This document shows positions 36,713-48,645 of a DNA stretch of 64,000 nucleotides, one piece after another; within the stretch, counting starts at the first letter, position 1, and each line of letters opens with the position of its first letter. Both the position numbers and the translations under genes were made by a program. The notes under the pieces were generated by a model. That model saw only the letters and a list, made by a program, of their open reading frames with translations. It had not been told where the DNA came from and searched no databases. Origin of the DNA: Eledone cirrhosa (taxonomy: Eukaryota; Mollusca; Cephalopoda; Octopoda; Eledonidae); the NCBI GenBank assembly GCA_964016885.1, contig OZ024740.1, forward strand, positions 3,520,836-3,584,835. The letters run 5' to 3'.

Positions 36713-36982
36713 TAAGGTCCCATTTCGGTCACTCGCGACACCTTCAAAGCTTTGTCACTAATTCAATTTTTGATAGAATTGGATGCGGTTTGCACTTTAT
36801 AGGACCACAGATAAGCTACTTTTTGACATAAAAATATTGAAATTTGGTTCAGTAGAAAAAAAGTTACATAAAAATAAGTGAGGACCAAAAGAGTGTAAGG
36901 AACTACATACATAAGTAATGCTTAGTTTGTTTCTAATTTCTAATACATTAAAATAGTGATAGATTGTGCAATAGTGAATTGT
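36713..36982. other. Spacer before the tRNA-like gene
   Basis: AT-rich DNA with no supported feature. Confidence 0.45.
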
Positions 36983-37055
36983 GGTCAGGTAGCTCAGTCG
37001 GTAGAGCAGCGGACCGGCAATCCGAAGGTCGTGGGTTCGATTCCCACCCTGATTA
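36983..37055 (+). tRNA. tRNA-like gene, anticodon GGC position, atypical
   Basis: A 73-nt cloverleaf. Acceptor GGTCAGG/CCTGATT has two G-U pairs at the end. D arm GCTC/GAGC has A-box TAGCTCAGTCGG, and the T arm GTGGG/CCCAC has B-box GGTTCGATTCC. The anticodon stem is GCGGA/TCCGA with one G-A mismatch. The loop CCGGCAA puts GGC at 34-36 (Ala) but has C instead of the near-universal U33, and lacks the G3-U70 pair of alanine tRNAs. TTTTT follows at 37,057-37,061, a Pol III terminator. It could be a tRNA gene, a tRNA pseudogene or a SINE head. Confidence 0.6.
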
Positions 37056-37179
37056 CTTTTTCTTATCTGCACTTCTTCCTATTCATTATTATTTATTATT
37101 ATTATTTAACTTATTTGTTGATAAATATTTTTATTAATATTAATATAATATCCTTGCATTGCCTGGAAAAAAAGTGGAT

Positions 37180-38541
37180 TACAGGGAAAAATGCGGGCGC
37201 ATGTAAAGAAATATTCTTAAATTAATAAACCTAGAAAAGTAAAGGACAAGTTATTACACCTGGAAAAGTAAAGGACAAGAAAACTTCTTAAAACTTCTTA
37301 AAATATTGCAGCTAAAGTCTAAATTTGAAAAAAAATATTTAGATTATAAAACTAAAAATAAATAATTATAAGTTAATTGTTAAAAAAATATCACTTTAAA
37401 GGACTGGAAAAATGACTGTCTTATAGGGAGAGTTGACTACTGTATACTTAATTTTTTTCTTGGTGTATACAAATTAATCTTTTTAAAATAAAATTTGTAC
37501 AATAATTAATTAATAATAATAATAATTAATATGTACAATTTATTAATTTATGTTATAAGATATTTAAAAATGTTCACTCTTAATCAAATTATATTTTTAA
37601 AAATTTAGTTATAAAATAATGCAGTAAAATAAATCAAAAACAGTGCATCATATAATTGCATTTTTTATAATATAGTAAAATTCAACGTCTCAAGGGGCAA
37701 AATTAGGTAAAAGTCAATTCATCAATTATTCATTTATAGTGAATCAATCAATTATAGTGAATTCATCAATTCATTAGATGAACTGTTGAATTAGACAATG
37801 TTTAATTTTTAATTGTAGTCTAATTTTACTCTACCTAAAAATGTAGATTGGTTATTTTGATCTCTGACAGGTCTTAAATTTCATTATTAAACAATTATAA
37901 TTTGTTATTATTTATCATTACAGTTGGCTCCCTAATTAATTATTAATTAATTGTTAGTGTCATTTACACACCAAAATTTTGTTTTATTTGATGTTTATAA
38001 TTGTCACTCATTTTTTCAGTCCCATTTAGTAAAGTAAAATAAAGTATATTTATTTAATGACCCAACCACTATGGTGTAAATTAGGATCACAAAATTAAAT
38101 AAATGATCATAAATTAGTATTATTATCAATTACGGTAGATTGGCAGTATCGGTAGAGGGTCGGACGCCATGCTTTCCAGCATAGTTACGTCCCTTTACGA
38201 TCTGAGTTCAAATCCCGCCGAGGTTGACTTTGCCTTTCATCCTTACGGGGTCGATAAAATAAAGTACCAGTAATGCACTGGGTAATTGCTGGCCTTGTGC
38301 CTAAAGTAGAAACAATTATCAATTAGAGAGTCAACTGTATTATTAGAATTTATCACTTTCTATGTATATTTAAATCAAATATTTTTTATTATTCAAATTT
38401 ATACTATAGCTGCAATATTTTAAGAAGTTTTAAGAAGTTTTCTTGTCCTTTACTTTTCCAGGTGTAATAACTTGTCCTTTACTTTTCTAGGTTTATTAAT
38501 TTAAGAATATTTCTTTACATGCGCCCGCATTTTTCCCTGTA
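37180..38541. mobile_element. Foldback element with ~136-bp terminal inverted repeats
   Basis: The left end TTACAGGGAAAAATGCGGGC then GCATGTAAAGAAATATTC runs to TATTGCAGCTA near 37,316. The same sequence appears as reverse complement at 38,406-38,541, ending TTTTTCCCTGTAA. Each arm has a direct sub-repeat (CTAGAAAAGTAAAGGACAAG / CTGGAAAAGTAAAGGACAAG). The internal 1.1 kb is AT-rich and non-coding. It resembles a non-autonomous DNA transposon, though no clear target duplication was seen. A family B SINE has inserted inside. Confidence 0.78.
38133..38314 (+). mobile_element. tRNA-derived SINE (family B), inserted in the foldback
   Basis: Full-length copy (GGCAGTATCGGTAGAGGGTC head, GAGTTCAAATCCCGCC B-box, CTGGCCTTGTGCCTAAAG tail) flanked by the 11-bp direct repeat ATTATCAATTA (38,122-38,132 and 38,315-38,325). 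The insertion is younger than the foldback. Confidence 0.88.
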
Positions 38542-38699
38542 ATATATATATGTATATATATATATATGTATATATATTCATATATCTATTTCCATGCATA
38601 AGTACATATGTATATACGTAAAAGGATCCTTCATCGGTTTTAATGATAAATTTAATGAAGTAGCTAAATCAAGTGAGGGAGTGTATATATAGAGAGAGA

Positions 38700-39850
38700 G
38701 GAGCTGTCAGTGAGAGTAGGAATGGAGTTTAGTGAGGAATTCCAGATACAAGTAGGAGTGCATCAAGGTTTGGTCCTCAGCCCGCTCTTGTTCATTATAG
38801 TCCTCCAAGCCATAACAGAGGAGTTTAAGACTGGCTGTCCATGGAAACTTCTCTACGCTGACGATCTAGTTCTTATAGCAGAATCTGTAGAGAAGCTAGA
38901 GAATAAATTCTGGCTATAGAAACAGCAGTTGGAAGCAAGAGGCCTGAAAGTGAATCTAGCTAAGACAAAAGTGTTGATAAGTAGAAAAGAGGATAGAACT
39001 CTGATTCCATCAGAGAAATGGTCATGTTCAATATGTAGAAAAGGAGTTGGTATAAATTTTATAGAATGTACACAATGCAGATCTTGGATACACAAGAGAT
39101 GTAGTGGAATAGCAGGCAAACTAACAGATAGGGAAAACTACGTATGCAGTAGATGTACAGGGAAATTTGACAGTAGTAGTCGAGGTGATAGACACATTTT
39201 TCAAATGCAGGTAGGATCTATAGAGATGGTTGATAGCTTCCGGTACCTAGGTGATCAGTTTAGCATGGGAGGGGGGTGTTCCGAGGCTATAGTATCTAAA
39301 ATAAGGACGGGTTGGAAGAAGTTTAGGGAGCTGCTTGCTCTGTTGATAATGAAGGGTTTCTCCCTATCATACAAACAAAAGGTTGGTTGTATGATGCCTG
39401 TGTGAGATGCGCGATGCTGCATAGTAGTGAGATATGGGCAGCAACTGTGGAGGATATGTGACGGCTGGAGAGAAATGAAGCAAGCATGCTCTGATGGATA
39501 TGCAATGTCAATGTGCGTGAATGACCAAGCATAGAGGAGTTGAGAGAGAAACTGTGTATAAGAGGGATAAGTTGTGGTGTGCAGGATAGAAGACTGAGAT
39601 GGTATGGACATGTGATGCACATGGAGAATGGCCGCTGGGTAAAGAAGTGCCAAGAAATCATGGTGGAAGGAAGATGCAGTAGAGGAAGACCACAAAAAAC
39701 ATGAGCGGAGGTGGTGAGAGCAGACCTCAGATTGATGAAGCTCACAGAGTAGATGACGAAGGACCATGATGAATGGAGAGTTGCTATGCTGAATAGGACA
39801 CGTCCCACCCTTGCAAGCAGGGAAAAATGGACGTAAAATGATGATGATGA
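38700..39850 (+). pseudogene. RTE-type LINE, 3' half (decayed)
   Basis: Begins in RT (MEFSEEFQIQVGVHQG, YADDLVLIAES). It passes through a TAG at 38,917-38,919, then the PHD-like finger (CSICRKG...CTQCRSWIHKRCSG...CSRC, spacing as in the 34-kb copy) and DSFRYLGDQFSMGGGCSE. A frameshift lies near 39,390, after which RLRWYGHVMHM and the rest decay. It ends CCCACCCTTGCAAGCAGGG, then ACGTAAAATGATGATGATGA at 39,850. A sister subfamily to the 28-35-kb elements. Its 3' end equals the SINE family A tail. Confidence 0.88.
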
Positions 39851-40120
39851 TATATATATATGTGTGTGTGTGTGAAAAGTAAATGGAAATAACAAAACAA
39901 ACAATACAGTGCAATGAAATATGTTAGTTTAACGCTTGATATAGTAGAAAAAGGGTCTTAATCTTTCTGATATTAGTCCATCATCAGAAGATAGAATGAG
40001 AAATAACAGATGAAATAGCAATGAAACCGAATTGGCGGGCCATTTCCGAATCAAATCTATTCTTTATTCTCTGTTTGTATTTTCTGTAATCCTGTTATCA
40101 ATTAACTAATTTTGCAATCC
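39851..40120. other. Spacer with a degraded hammerhead-like flank
   Basis: TA/GT simple repeat, then a minus-strand CTGATGA (39,984-39,990) with a stem II-like pair but no GAAA. Otherwise unrecognised. Confidence 0.4.
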
Positions 40121-40194
40121 ACACCTGATGAAATTGCTAAAGTTTTACATTATGATTGGATGATGTAACTAGGCCATTGAAATACGTATTGTGT
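40121..40194 (+). ncRNA. Hammerhead-like ribozyme candidate J
   Basis: ACAC, CTGATGA (40,125-40,131), then a long stem II (AAT-ATT, a T-C opposition, GC-GC, then AGTT/AACT and ACAT/ATGT). GAAA is at 40,179-40,182, stem III is ATA-CG-TAT, T190 is unpaired in the cleavage position, and GTGT closes stem I. Beyond a small internal loop CAA/TTG extends stem I. The T at the cleavage position differs from the A of candidates A-H. Confidence 0.6.
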
Positions 40195-40403
40195 TTTTGA
40201 AGCATTAAAACCTTAAAATAATATTTCTAGTCTGGACTTCTGTTATTTTTAAATGTATATTTAACTCCATTCCTGCACCAGCCACAGGATACCACATCTA
40301 CGATAGATGATTTGCATAGTGTAGAGTGCTTTAATATATTACATTATGATTTACTAACCAGAGTGACTAGTTCTACCCATTGGTAAACCACACAACATAA
40401 ATA

Positions 40404-40757
40404 GTGAATGAGTGCTACATCATCTGCATGATGTGGAAAATATTCCATCAGTATTGTCCAAATGATGTTGGCATCACCTTTAAGGTACACCCAAGTCTTG
40501 GGCCCCGTGCTATCCGCCCACATCAAAAATCTCACTCACATCTCATAACAACAATGCGGCACAATTATTTCACCTTAATTGGCCCCACTCTCTTTAACAT
40601 TACACCAAAACACATTAAAACGGAAACAGACCCCATCAAGTTCAAGAAATCTTTGGACAAATTCCTTCAAGAAATCCCGGATAAACCTCCTACATCCGGA
40701 TATGCCTCCATAAACAATAACTTTCTACTTGAGTGGGCTATGGTGCCCAAACACTGA
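40404..40757 (+). pseudogene. Non-LTR RT C-terminal fragment (probable)
   Basis: One open frame with GPRAIRPHQKSHSH, RHNYFTLIGPTLFNITPKHI, KTETDPIKFKKSLDKFLQEI and NNFLLEWA. The pattern (S.GP.LFN.LP..I...D...FK..LD.FL...PD.P) is a common C-terminal end of invertebrate non-LTR RTs, recognised from memory of the family. No RT catalytic motifs remain. Possibly followed by its 3' UTR to about 40,850. Confidence 0.5.
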
Positions 40758-40896
40758 TTTGCAAGACTTTGCCAGGTGGTGCTATTAAGTTAGACATGGC
40801 CTGGGCCAATACTGGCCGAAAGTTATCAAAGTTATATATATTTAGATATACTATTATATGTACATGTATATAAATATAGACATATGCAGATGTGCG

Positions 40897-40966
40897 AGAC
40901 ATGGGTTACCTCACCTGGAAACCTGTCTAACCCATGCAAGTGTGGAAAAATAGATATTAAACGATG
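40897..40966 (+). mobile_element. RTE-type 3' terminal fragment
   Basis: TGGGTTACCTCACCTGG, then CTAACCCATGCAAGTGTGGA and ATAGATATTAAACGATGG: the usual terminal motif, strongly truncated. Confidence 0.55.
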
Positions 40967-41059
40967 GTGGCTTCAAAAGCAGCAGTATTATAACTAATGA
41001 GTTACATCTGTTCTCAGGAATGTTACTCCTTGACATAGAATTCTTGTGTGAATACATAC

Positions 41060-41290
41060 ATTATATGTATGTATATATATATCTATATACATTCATTATA
41101 TGTATGTATATATATACATTCATTATATGTATGTATATATATATATATACATTCATTATATGTATGTATATATATATACATACATTATATGTATATATAT
41201 TTATATATATGTGTATATACATAAATTATATGTATATATATATATATAAATACATACAAATACATATATATATATATATATATACGATAT
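41060..41290. repeat. TA tract with a tandem TACATTCATTATATGTATG unit
   Basis: At least five imperfect copies of a ~40-bp unit of TA with CATTCATTATATGTATG between 41,050 and 41,240. Reading frames here are artefacts. Confidence 0.85.
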
Positions 41291-41324
41291 TAATAAATGG
41301 AAACTATATTTATAAAACCATATT

Positions 41325-41389
41325 TATTTCATTATACATATTTCAGGGATACCACATTAAATTATGGTATGCCTTCATCAGATAAAATA
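41325..41389 (-). ncRNA. Hammerhead-like ribozyme candidate C
   Basis: Minus strand: TATTTTAT, CTGATGA, then stem II AGGcATACCA paired with TGGTATcCCT (nine pairs round one C-C opposition), GAAA, ATA-TG-TAT stem III, A in the cleavage position, and ATGAAATA closing stem I. Compared with candidate A, the stem II bases differ on both sides yet still pair (AAG/CTT against AGG/CCT; GC against AT). This is the best-paired copy of this family. Confidence 0.68.
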
Positions 41390-41509
41390 CAATATATAAC
41401 AGTTTTACAAATAGCTTTGACGTACCCTTTTAAAATACAACCATTACTTTTGGAGGCTGTCTGGATAGTGATTTGTTAACATTGTTTTAATAAGTCATAG
41501 TGTTAAGCA

Positions 41510-41710
41510 CAATTAGAAAAAGACAGAGAGAAAGAAAAAGAAAAAGACGGAGAGAGAGAAAAGAACAAAGACGGAGAGAGAGAAAGAAAGAGAAAGAAAA
41601 CCTGGAGAAATATCAAAGAGAGAGAGAAAAGTATGGAGAAAAGAAAGAGATAAATACAGAAAGAAAAACTCAAGAGAGAGAAATACTATATAGAGAGATG
41701 GGGTGGGGGG
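41510..41710. repeat. GA-rich simple repeat
   Basis: AGAGAGAAAG-type purine tract. The 83-residue Arg/Glu/Lys frame is an artefact. Confidence 0.85.
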
Positions 41711-42509
41711 ACAATGAAACCTTTATGTCATGTCATATTAAGTTGAGTTAACAATTTATATGAAATGAATAATAAAAATATAAGTATCAATATTCATGAA
41801 TGGGACATAGATATATAATATGAGAAATTAAACATTGTTCAATAATGACTATATGTTTAGTTTAGAAACTTGAGATCAATATACCAAAATCTGAGTTCAA
41901 AATGTACCCTTGCTATAGAGATCAGTATTTTATGTAAAGACATACAAATATATATGTATATATATATATACACATAGATACGCACGTATATATATATATA
42001 TACATATAAATGTATATATACATACAAATATATATATATATACCTACAAATACATATATATACACATTAAAAAAATACATATATATTGATATACATATAT
42101 GTGTATGTAATGTATATATGTGTTTGCGTATATATATATTTGTATATGTATATATATGTGTGTGTGTATATATATGAATATATGCACATATACATGTATA
42201 TGTGTATATATTCTCATATATTTAATTATTCATACGTACAGCCATACAAACAACATACCACTTTTCAGTTATAAAAGTTTTGTTATTACATTCAGGTGTA
42301 TATAGGTGTTATCTTTACAAGTCTGTAGTTTATAATAAAATCTTTTGTTGTATGAAACTTAAAAGAACAACAATGTACAATCTGTGTTTTAATTGCTACT
42401 ATTTTTGTTGTCCTGTGTTCTTATCAACTTCAGCCTTAGTCCGCTTGTCGCTTTCAGCACTGTAACCTACCAAAAGTACAGCCCAAATGTTCAGGGAAAC
42501 ACTTCTTAA
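41711..42509. other. AT-rich DNA with TA tracts
   Basis: TA/TACAAA repeats at 41,950-42,215. The rest is unrecognised and no gene is supported. Confidence 0.6.
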
Positions 42510-42727
42510 CCCTTTAGCATTTATATTCTATATTTAATATTATATTTTCATGGTAAATGCTTCATCTCACATAATTATCTCACATAATATTGAATCTATG
42601 AGAATTTGATATTATTTACTTTGAGAATAATACCTTAACATCAGTATGAGCAGACAGTTATAGCTGGTTTGAACAGAAAGAGGGGAGAGAATTCTGGGGA
42701 GATATGGCTGGTTTAAATGCTAAAGGG
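42510..42727. mobile_element. TTAA-flanked MITE (piggyBac-like)
   Basis: TTAA CCCTTTAGCATTTA at the left and TAAATGCTAAAGGG TTAA at the right: 14-bp perfect terminal inverted repeats starting CCC, with TTAA on both sides (42,506-42,509 and 42,728-42,731). 218 bp, non-coding. TTAA target duplication and CCC/GGG ends are hallmarks of the piggyBac superfamily. An autonomous partner is not in the window. Confidence 0.78.
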
Positions 42728-42731
42728 TTAA

Positions 42732-43705
42732 ACAGTGTTTCCTTGAAACCGTAGAGTCCCGCAATTGTCGCTAGGGGTTCCACGAGAAACAGTGACAAAT
42801 AAGTTAATGCATTTTTGAGTAATTTTTGTTAAGTTTACTATTCCTAATTTTACAAAAACAAGGGTAATTTTTTCCCTTAACCAGTTATCTGAAAAAAAAT
42901 ATTCTGTTTAACACGTGAACAATGATAAAAATATAAAAGAGAGAGATATTAATAATGGTATATAATAATTTTGATGCAGGGTTTACCTTAGATATAAAAT
43001 TACATCATGGCTTCCACAAGAAAGGTTGAGAAATGCTGGTTTAGAGCAAGATTCTGTTGGTGTAAATACAGAATAAAGTATAACGTTTTAGAACATGCTC
43101 CATGTTTCTACATGGCTACATGTCAGTCCTAGAACATATTTCATGTGATTATATATAAGTTCTGGAGCATACACATGTTTCTTTATGTATGTTTCGGAAT
43201 ACACTACATGTGGTTATATATATAGGTCTTCGAACATACTACATGTTTCTGCATGGCTACATATAAATTTTGGAACATACTCATAAGTACTTGTAGATCC
43301 TACAACTTTATAGAGTGTGATTTGTGAGAGATTTGGTTGGCTGTTGTTGTTTAGCCCAAGGTAACCCTGATCAAGCAGACTTATAGTAAAAGGTATTTCA
43401 GCCACGAGCATTCCATACTTCTCTAGGTTACTGGCATACAGGACACCATCATCTCCCCTGTTCTGTCTTCATAGATGCTAAGATGTGATTGAAGGGAGAT
43501 TTAGCTGCTATCTCTAGCATACCAATATGTTGGGTGACCTCATTTGTTCTCATTTGTTCGACACAATTTACCATATGAGACAAGTGGAAGTGAAAGTAAA
43601 ATCAATATAACCAGACAAAAATAAATAAAACCATGTTTAGGTAGACAGGGTCAGTACAGAAGCCTTCTGAATGTCTTGGTGTAGACTGTAGTATTGATTT
43701 TTGTG
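42732..43705. other. Unique DNA with degenerate ACATG-containing repeats
   Basis: 43,085-43,285 has five or six loosely repeated segments (GAACATACTACATGTTTC-like) at irregular 32-42-bp spacing. No gene recognised. Confidence 0.5.
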
Positions 43706-44696
43706 AAAGACCATCATTTGGACAGGTGTTTCCTCTAGAGACAGACTGACCAAAGACCATCAGTTAGACAGGTGTGTCTCTAGAGACAGACTGACCAAAG
43801 ACCATCAGTTAGACAGGTGTGTCTCTAGAGACAGACTGACCAAAGACCATCAGTTAGACAGGTGTCTCTCTAGAGACAGACTGGCCAAAGACCATCAGTT
43901 AGACAGGTGTCTCTCTAGAGACAGACTGGCCAAAGACCATCAGTTAGACAGGTGTCTCTCTAGAGACAGACTGACCAAAGACTATCAGTTAGACAGGTGT
44001 GTCTCTAGAGACAGACTGACCATAGACCATCAGTTAGACAGGTGTGTCTCTAGAGACAGACTGACCAAAGACCATCAGTTAGACAGGTGTCTCTCTAGAG
44101 ACAGACTGACCAAAGACCATCAGTTAGACAGGTGTGTCTCTAGAGACAGACTGACCAAAGACCATCAGTTAGACAGGTGTCTCTCTAGAGACAGACTGAC
44201 CAAAGACCATCAGTTAGACAGGTGTGTCTCTAGAGACAGACTGACCAAAGACCATCAGTTAGACAGGTGTGTCTCTAGAGACAGACTGACCAAAGACCAT
44301 CAGTTAGACAGGTGTGTCTCTAGAGACAGACTGACCAAAGACCATCAGTTAGACAGGTGTGTCTCTAGAGACAGACTGACCAAAGACCATCAGTTAGACA
44401 GGTGTCTCTCTAGAGACAGACTGACCAAAGACCATCAGTTAGACAGGTGTGTCTCTAGAGACAGACTGACCAAAGACCATCAGTTAGACAGGTGTGTCTC
44501 TAGAGACAGACTGACCAAAGACCATCAGTTAGACAGGTGTCTCTCTAGAGACAGACTGACTAAAGACCATCAGTTAGACAGGTGTCTCTCTAGAGACAGA
44601 CTGACCAAAGACCATCAGTTAGACAGGTGTCTCTCTAGAGACAGACTGGTCAAAGACCATCAGTTAGACAGGTGTCTCTCTAGAGACAGACTGACC
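43706..44696. repeat. 45-bp minisatellite, about 22 copies
   Basis: Unit AGACAGGTGTGTCTCTAGAG then ACAGACTGACCAAAGACCAT then CAGTT. Highly uniform, with GTGTGTCTC and GTGTCTCTC variants interspersed. CTCTAGAG inside the unit is self-complementary. Confidence 0.96.
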
Positions 44697-44853
44697 TAAC
44701 TGTCATTTGACCAATACCTGGTGCTCTGCTGGGAGCCAGGCAATGGTGCACTGCTGCATGGAAGGCAAAATTGACCTCAGCAGGTTTTGAACTTGCAGTA
44801 GGCTGGAACAAACAAGGTTTGTAATCCAACACGTTAATGACTGTCAATCAGAG

Positions 44854-45790
44854 GTGTTGGTGCATGTAGGACAGATTTTAAATAACTGTCACACTACACC
44901 ACATGTAGGACATATGTTAAATAACTGTCACACTACACCACATGTAGGACATATGTTAAATAACTGTCACACTACACCACATGTAGGACAGATGTTAAAT
45001 AACTCCCACACTACATCACATGTAGGGCAGATGTTTAAATAACTGTCACACTAGACCACGTGTATGGCAGATGTTAAATAACTCCCAAAATACATCACAT
45101 GTAGGACAGATGTTTAAATAGCTCCCACACTACACCACATGTAGGGCAGATGTTAAATAACTCCCACACTACACCACATGTATGGCAGATGTTAAATAAC
45201 TCCCACACTACACCACATGTATGGCAGATGTTAAATAACTCCCACACTACACCACATGTATGGCAGATGTTAAATAGCTCCCACACTACACCACATGTAG
45301 GGCAGATGTTAAATAACTCCCACACTACACCACATGTATGGCAGATGTTAAATAACTCCCACACTACACCACATGTATGGCAGATGTTAAATAGCTCCCA
45401 CACTACACCACCTGTAGGGCAGATGTTAAATAACTCCCACACTACACCACATGTAGGGCAGATGTTAAATAACTCCCACACTACACCACATGTATGGCAG
45501 ATGTTAAATAGCTCCCACACTACACCACATGTAGGGCAGATGTTAAATAACTCCCACACTACACCACATGTAGGGCAGATGTTAAATAACTCCCACACTA
45601 CACCACATGTATGGCAGATGTTAAATAACTCCCACGCTACACCACTGTAGGAGAGATGTTAAATAAGTGTCACACTACACCACATGTAGGAGAGATGTTA
45701 AATAAGTGTCACACTACACCACATGTAGGAGAGATGTTGAAATGACTCCCACACTACAGCACATGTAGGAGCAATGTTAAAATATCTAAA
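44854..45790. repeat. 39-bp minisatellite, about 24 copies
   Basis: Unit TATGGCAGATGTTAAATAAC then TCCCACACTACACCACATG. The period is 13 codons, so both strands are open in frame (LNNSHTTPHV on plus, VVWELFNICPTCG on minus) without being genes. The first copies read AACTGTCACAC in place of AACTCCCACAC. Confidence 0.95.
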
Positions 45791-45904
45791 CATGAGCTAG
45801 CCAAGAGGTAATGTGTGGAAACAGGTTCATTGTGCATCAAGCAGCAAGGTTGCACCACAACTAGATGCATCCAGGATATTGAGTAGCATAGCAACTGTTG
45901 CTAT

Positions 45905-48070
45905 TGCCACACATATCCACACACCACACACACCTACACACCACACACACCACACACCACACACCACACACCACACACACCACACACACCGCACCACACC
46001 ACACACCACACACCACACACCACACCACACACACACCACACACCACACACCACACCACACACCACACACACCACACACCACACACACCACACCACACACC
46101 ACACACCACACCACACACACACCACACACCACACACCACACCACACACCACACCACACACCACACACCACACACCACACACACCACACCACACCACACAC
46201 CACACACCACACACCACACCACACACACACCACACACCACACACACCACACCACACCACACACCACACACCACACCACACACACACCACACACCACACAC
46301 CACACCACACACCACACCACACACCACACACCACACCACACACCACACACACCACACCACACACCACACCACACACCACACACCACACCACACACACACC
46401 ACACACCACACACCACACCACACACCACACCACACACCACACACCACACACCACACACACCACACCACACCACACACCACACACCACACACCACACCACA
46501 CACACACCACACACCACACACACCACACAACACCACACACCACACACCACACACACCACACCACACCACACACCACACACCACACCACACACACACCACA
46601 CACCACACACACCACACCACACCACACACCACACACCACACCACACACACACCACACACCACACACCACACCACACCACACACCACACACCACACCACAC
46701 ACCACACACCACACCACACACACACCACACACCACACCACACACCACACACACCACACCACACACCACACACACCACACCACACACCACACACCACACCA
46801 CACACACACCACACACCACACACCACACCACACACCACACCACACACCACACACCACACACACACCACACCACACCACACACCACACACCACACCACACA
46901 CCACACACCACACCACACACACACCACACACCACACACACCACACCACACCACACACCACACACCACACACACCACACCACACCACACACCACACACCAC
47001 ACACCACACACCACACACCACACACACCACACCACACCACACACCACACACCACACCACACACACACCACACACCACACCACACCACACACCACACACCA
47101 CACCACACACCACACACCACACCACACACCACACCACACACCACACACACCACACCACACCACACACCACACACCACACCACACACCACACACCACACAC
47201 CACACCACACACCACACACCACACCACACACCACACACCACACACACCACACCACACCACACACCACACACCACACACCACACCACACCACACACCACAC
47301 ACCACACACCACACCACACACCACACACCACACCACACACCACACACCACACACACCACACCACACCACACACCACACACCACACACACCACACCACACC
47401 ACACACCACACACCACACACCACACCACACCACACACCACACACCACACACACCACACCACACCACACACCACACACCACACACCACACCACACCACACA
47501 CCACACACCACACACCACACCACACCACACACCACACACCACACCACACACCACACACCACACACCACACCACACACCACACACCACACCACACACCACA
47601 CACCACACACACCACACCACACCACACACCACACACCACACACCACACACCACACACCACACACCACACACCATACACACCACACACACCACACACTACA
47701 CACACCACACACCTACACACCACACACACCACACACCACACACAGACCACACACCACACCACACACCTACACACCACACACACACCACACACCACACCAC
47801 ACACCACACACCACACCACACACCACACACCACACACACCACACCACACATAGACCACACACCACACAACACCACACAACACCACACACACACCACACAC
47901 CACACACACACCACACACCACACCACACACAGACCACACACCACACACACCACACCACACACCACACCACACACCACACCACACCACACACACCACACCA
48001 CCATACACCACACCACACCACACACCACACACCTACACACCACACACACCATACACCAGACACACACACA
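45905..48070. repeat. A/C-only CACAC/CACCACA satellite, about 2.1 kb
   Basis: Irregular mixture of CACCACAC and CACACACC words. From 45,992 to 47,673 (1,682 bases) I see no G or T on the plus strand. Long frames on either strand (His/Thr/Pro; Cys/Val/Trp) are artefacts. Confidence 0.96.
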
Positions 48071-48429
48071 TACAGATGCACACACATGTAGGAACTGTTA
48101 CTACCCCTCGCCCACCCTTACACACAGACACATATACAAACCCGCCCACACACATGGATACATACACACACACACATCTACACACACATACGTATGCAGG
48201 AACAACTATAAACACACAGAGCAATCTATGCTATATCTTCACACCAACATATACTCACACATATGCTCACATTAGCACATACACACACGTATATACTAAC
48301 ACACACAGTAAGCACTGCATCTCCTCTACACATATACATATATAGTTGCCACACACACATATACACAAACACCCACATACCTTGCTGTTACATTATTTCA
48401 ACACCCTCCCACCTCACTTTCTCACTAAG
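48071..48429. other. CA-rich transition region
   Basis: ACACAC-rich sequence with scattered unique segments. Nothing recognised. Confidence 0.6.
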
Positions 48430-48604
48430 CCCCCCCCCCCCACACACACACAACCAGCCCCCCACACACAACCAGCCCCCCACACCACCAACACCTCCAC
48501 TCCCACCACCACCACTCCCACCACCAGCACCTCCACTCCCACCACCACCACTCCCACCACCAGCACCTCCACTCCCACTCCCACCACCACTTCCACCCCC
48601 CACC
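48430..48604. repeat. C-rich repeat including a 36-bp unit
   Basis: CCCCCACACACACAACCAG elements are followed by a 36-bp unit (ACCTCCACTCCCACCACCAC then CACTCCCACCACCAGC) repeated about twice. Confidence 0.85.
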
Positions 48605-48645
48605 TATTATTATAACAGACTTCAAAAGGTGGTAATATCAGTGAC

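Noticed and set aside
39905..39995. Hammerhead candidate on the minus strand (CTGATGA at 39,984-39,990)
   Set aside because: A stem II-like pair exists, but the expected GAAA is CTTTTTC and stem I does not close.
45095..45650. 166-167-residue repeat proteins on both strands
   Set aside because: The 39-bp unit is a multiple of three, so both strands stay open by construction.
43706..45790. CRISPR array
   Set aside because: Repeats are directly contiguous with no unique spacers, and the surroundings are eukaryotic with no cas genes.
45813..48275. 820-residue His/Thr/Pro frame and Cys/Val/Trp frames on the other strand
   Set aside because: Translation of an A/C-only satellite. No start context, domain or codon signal.
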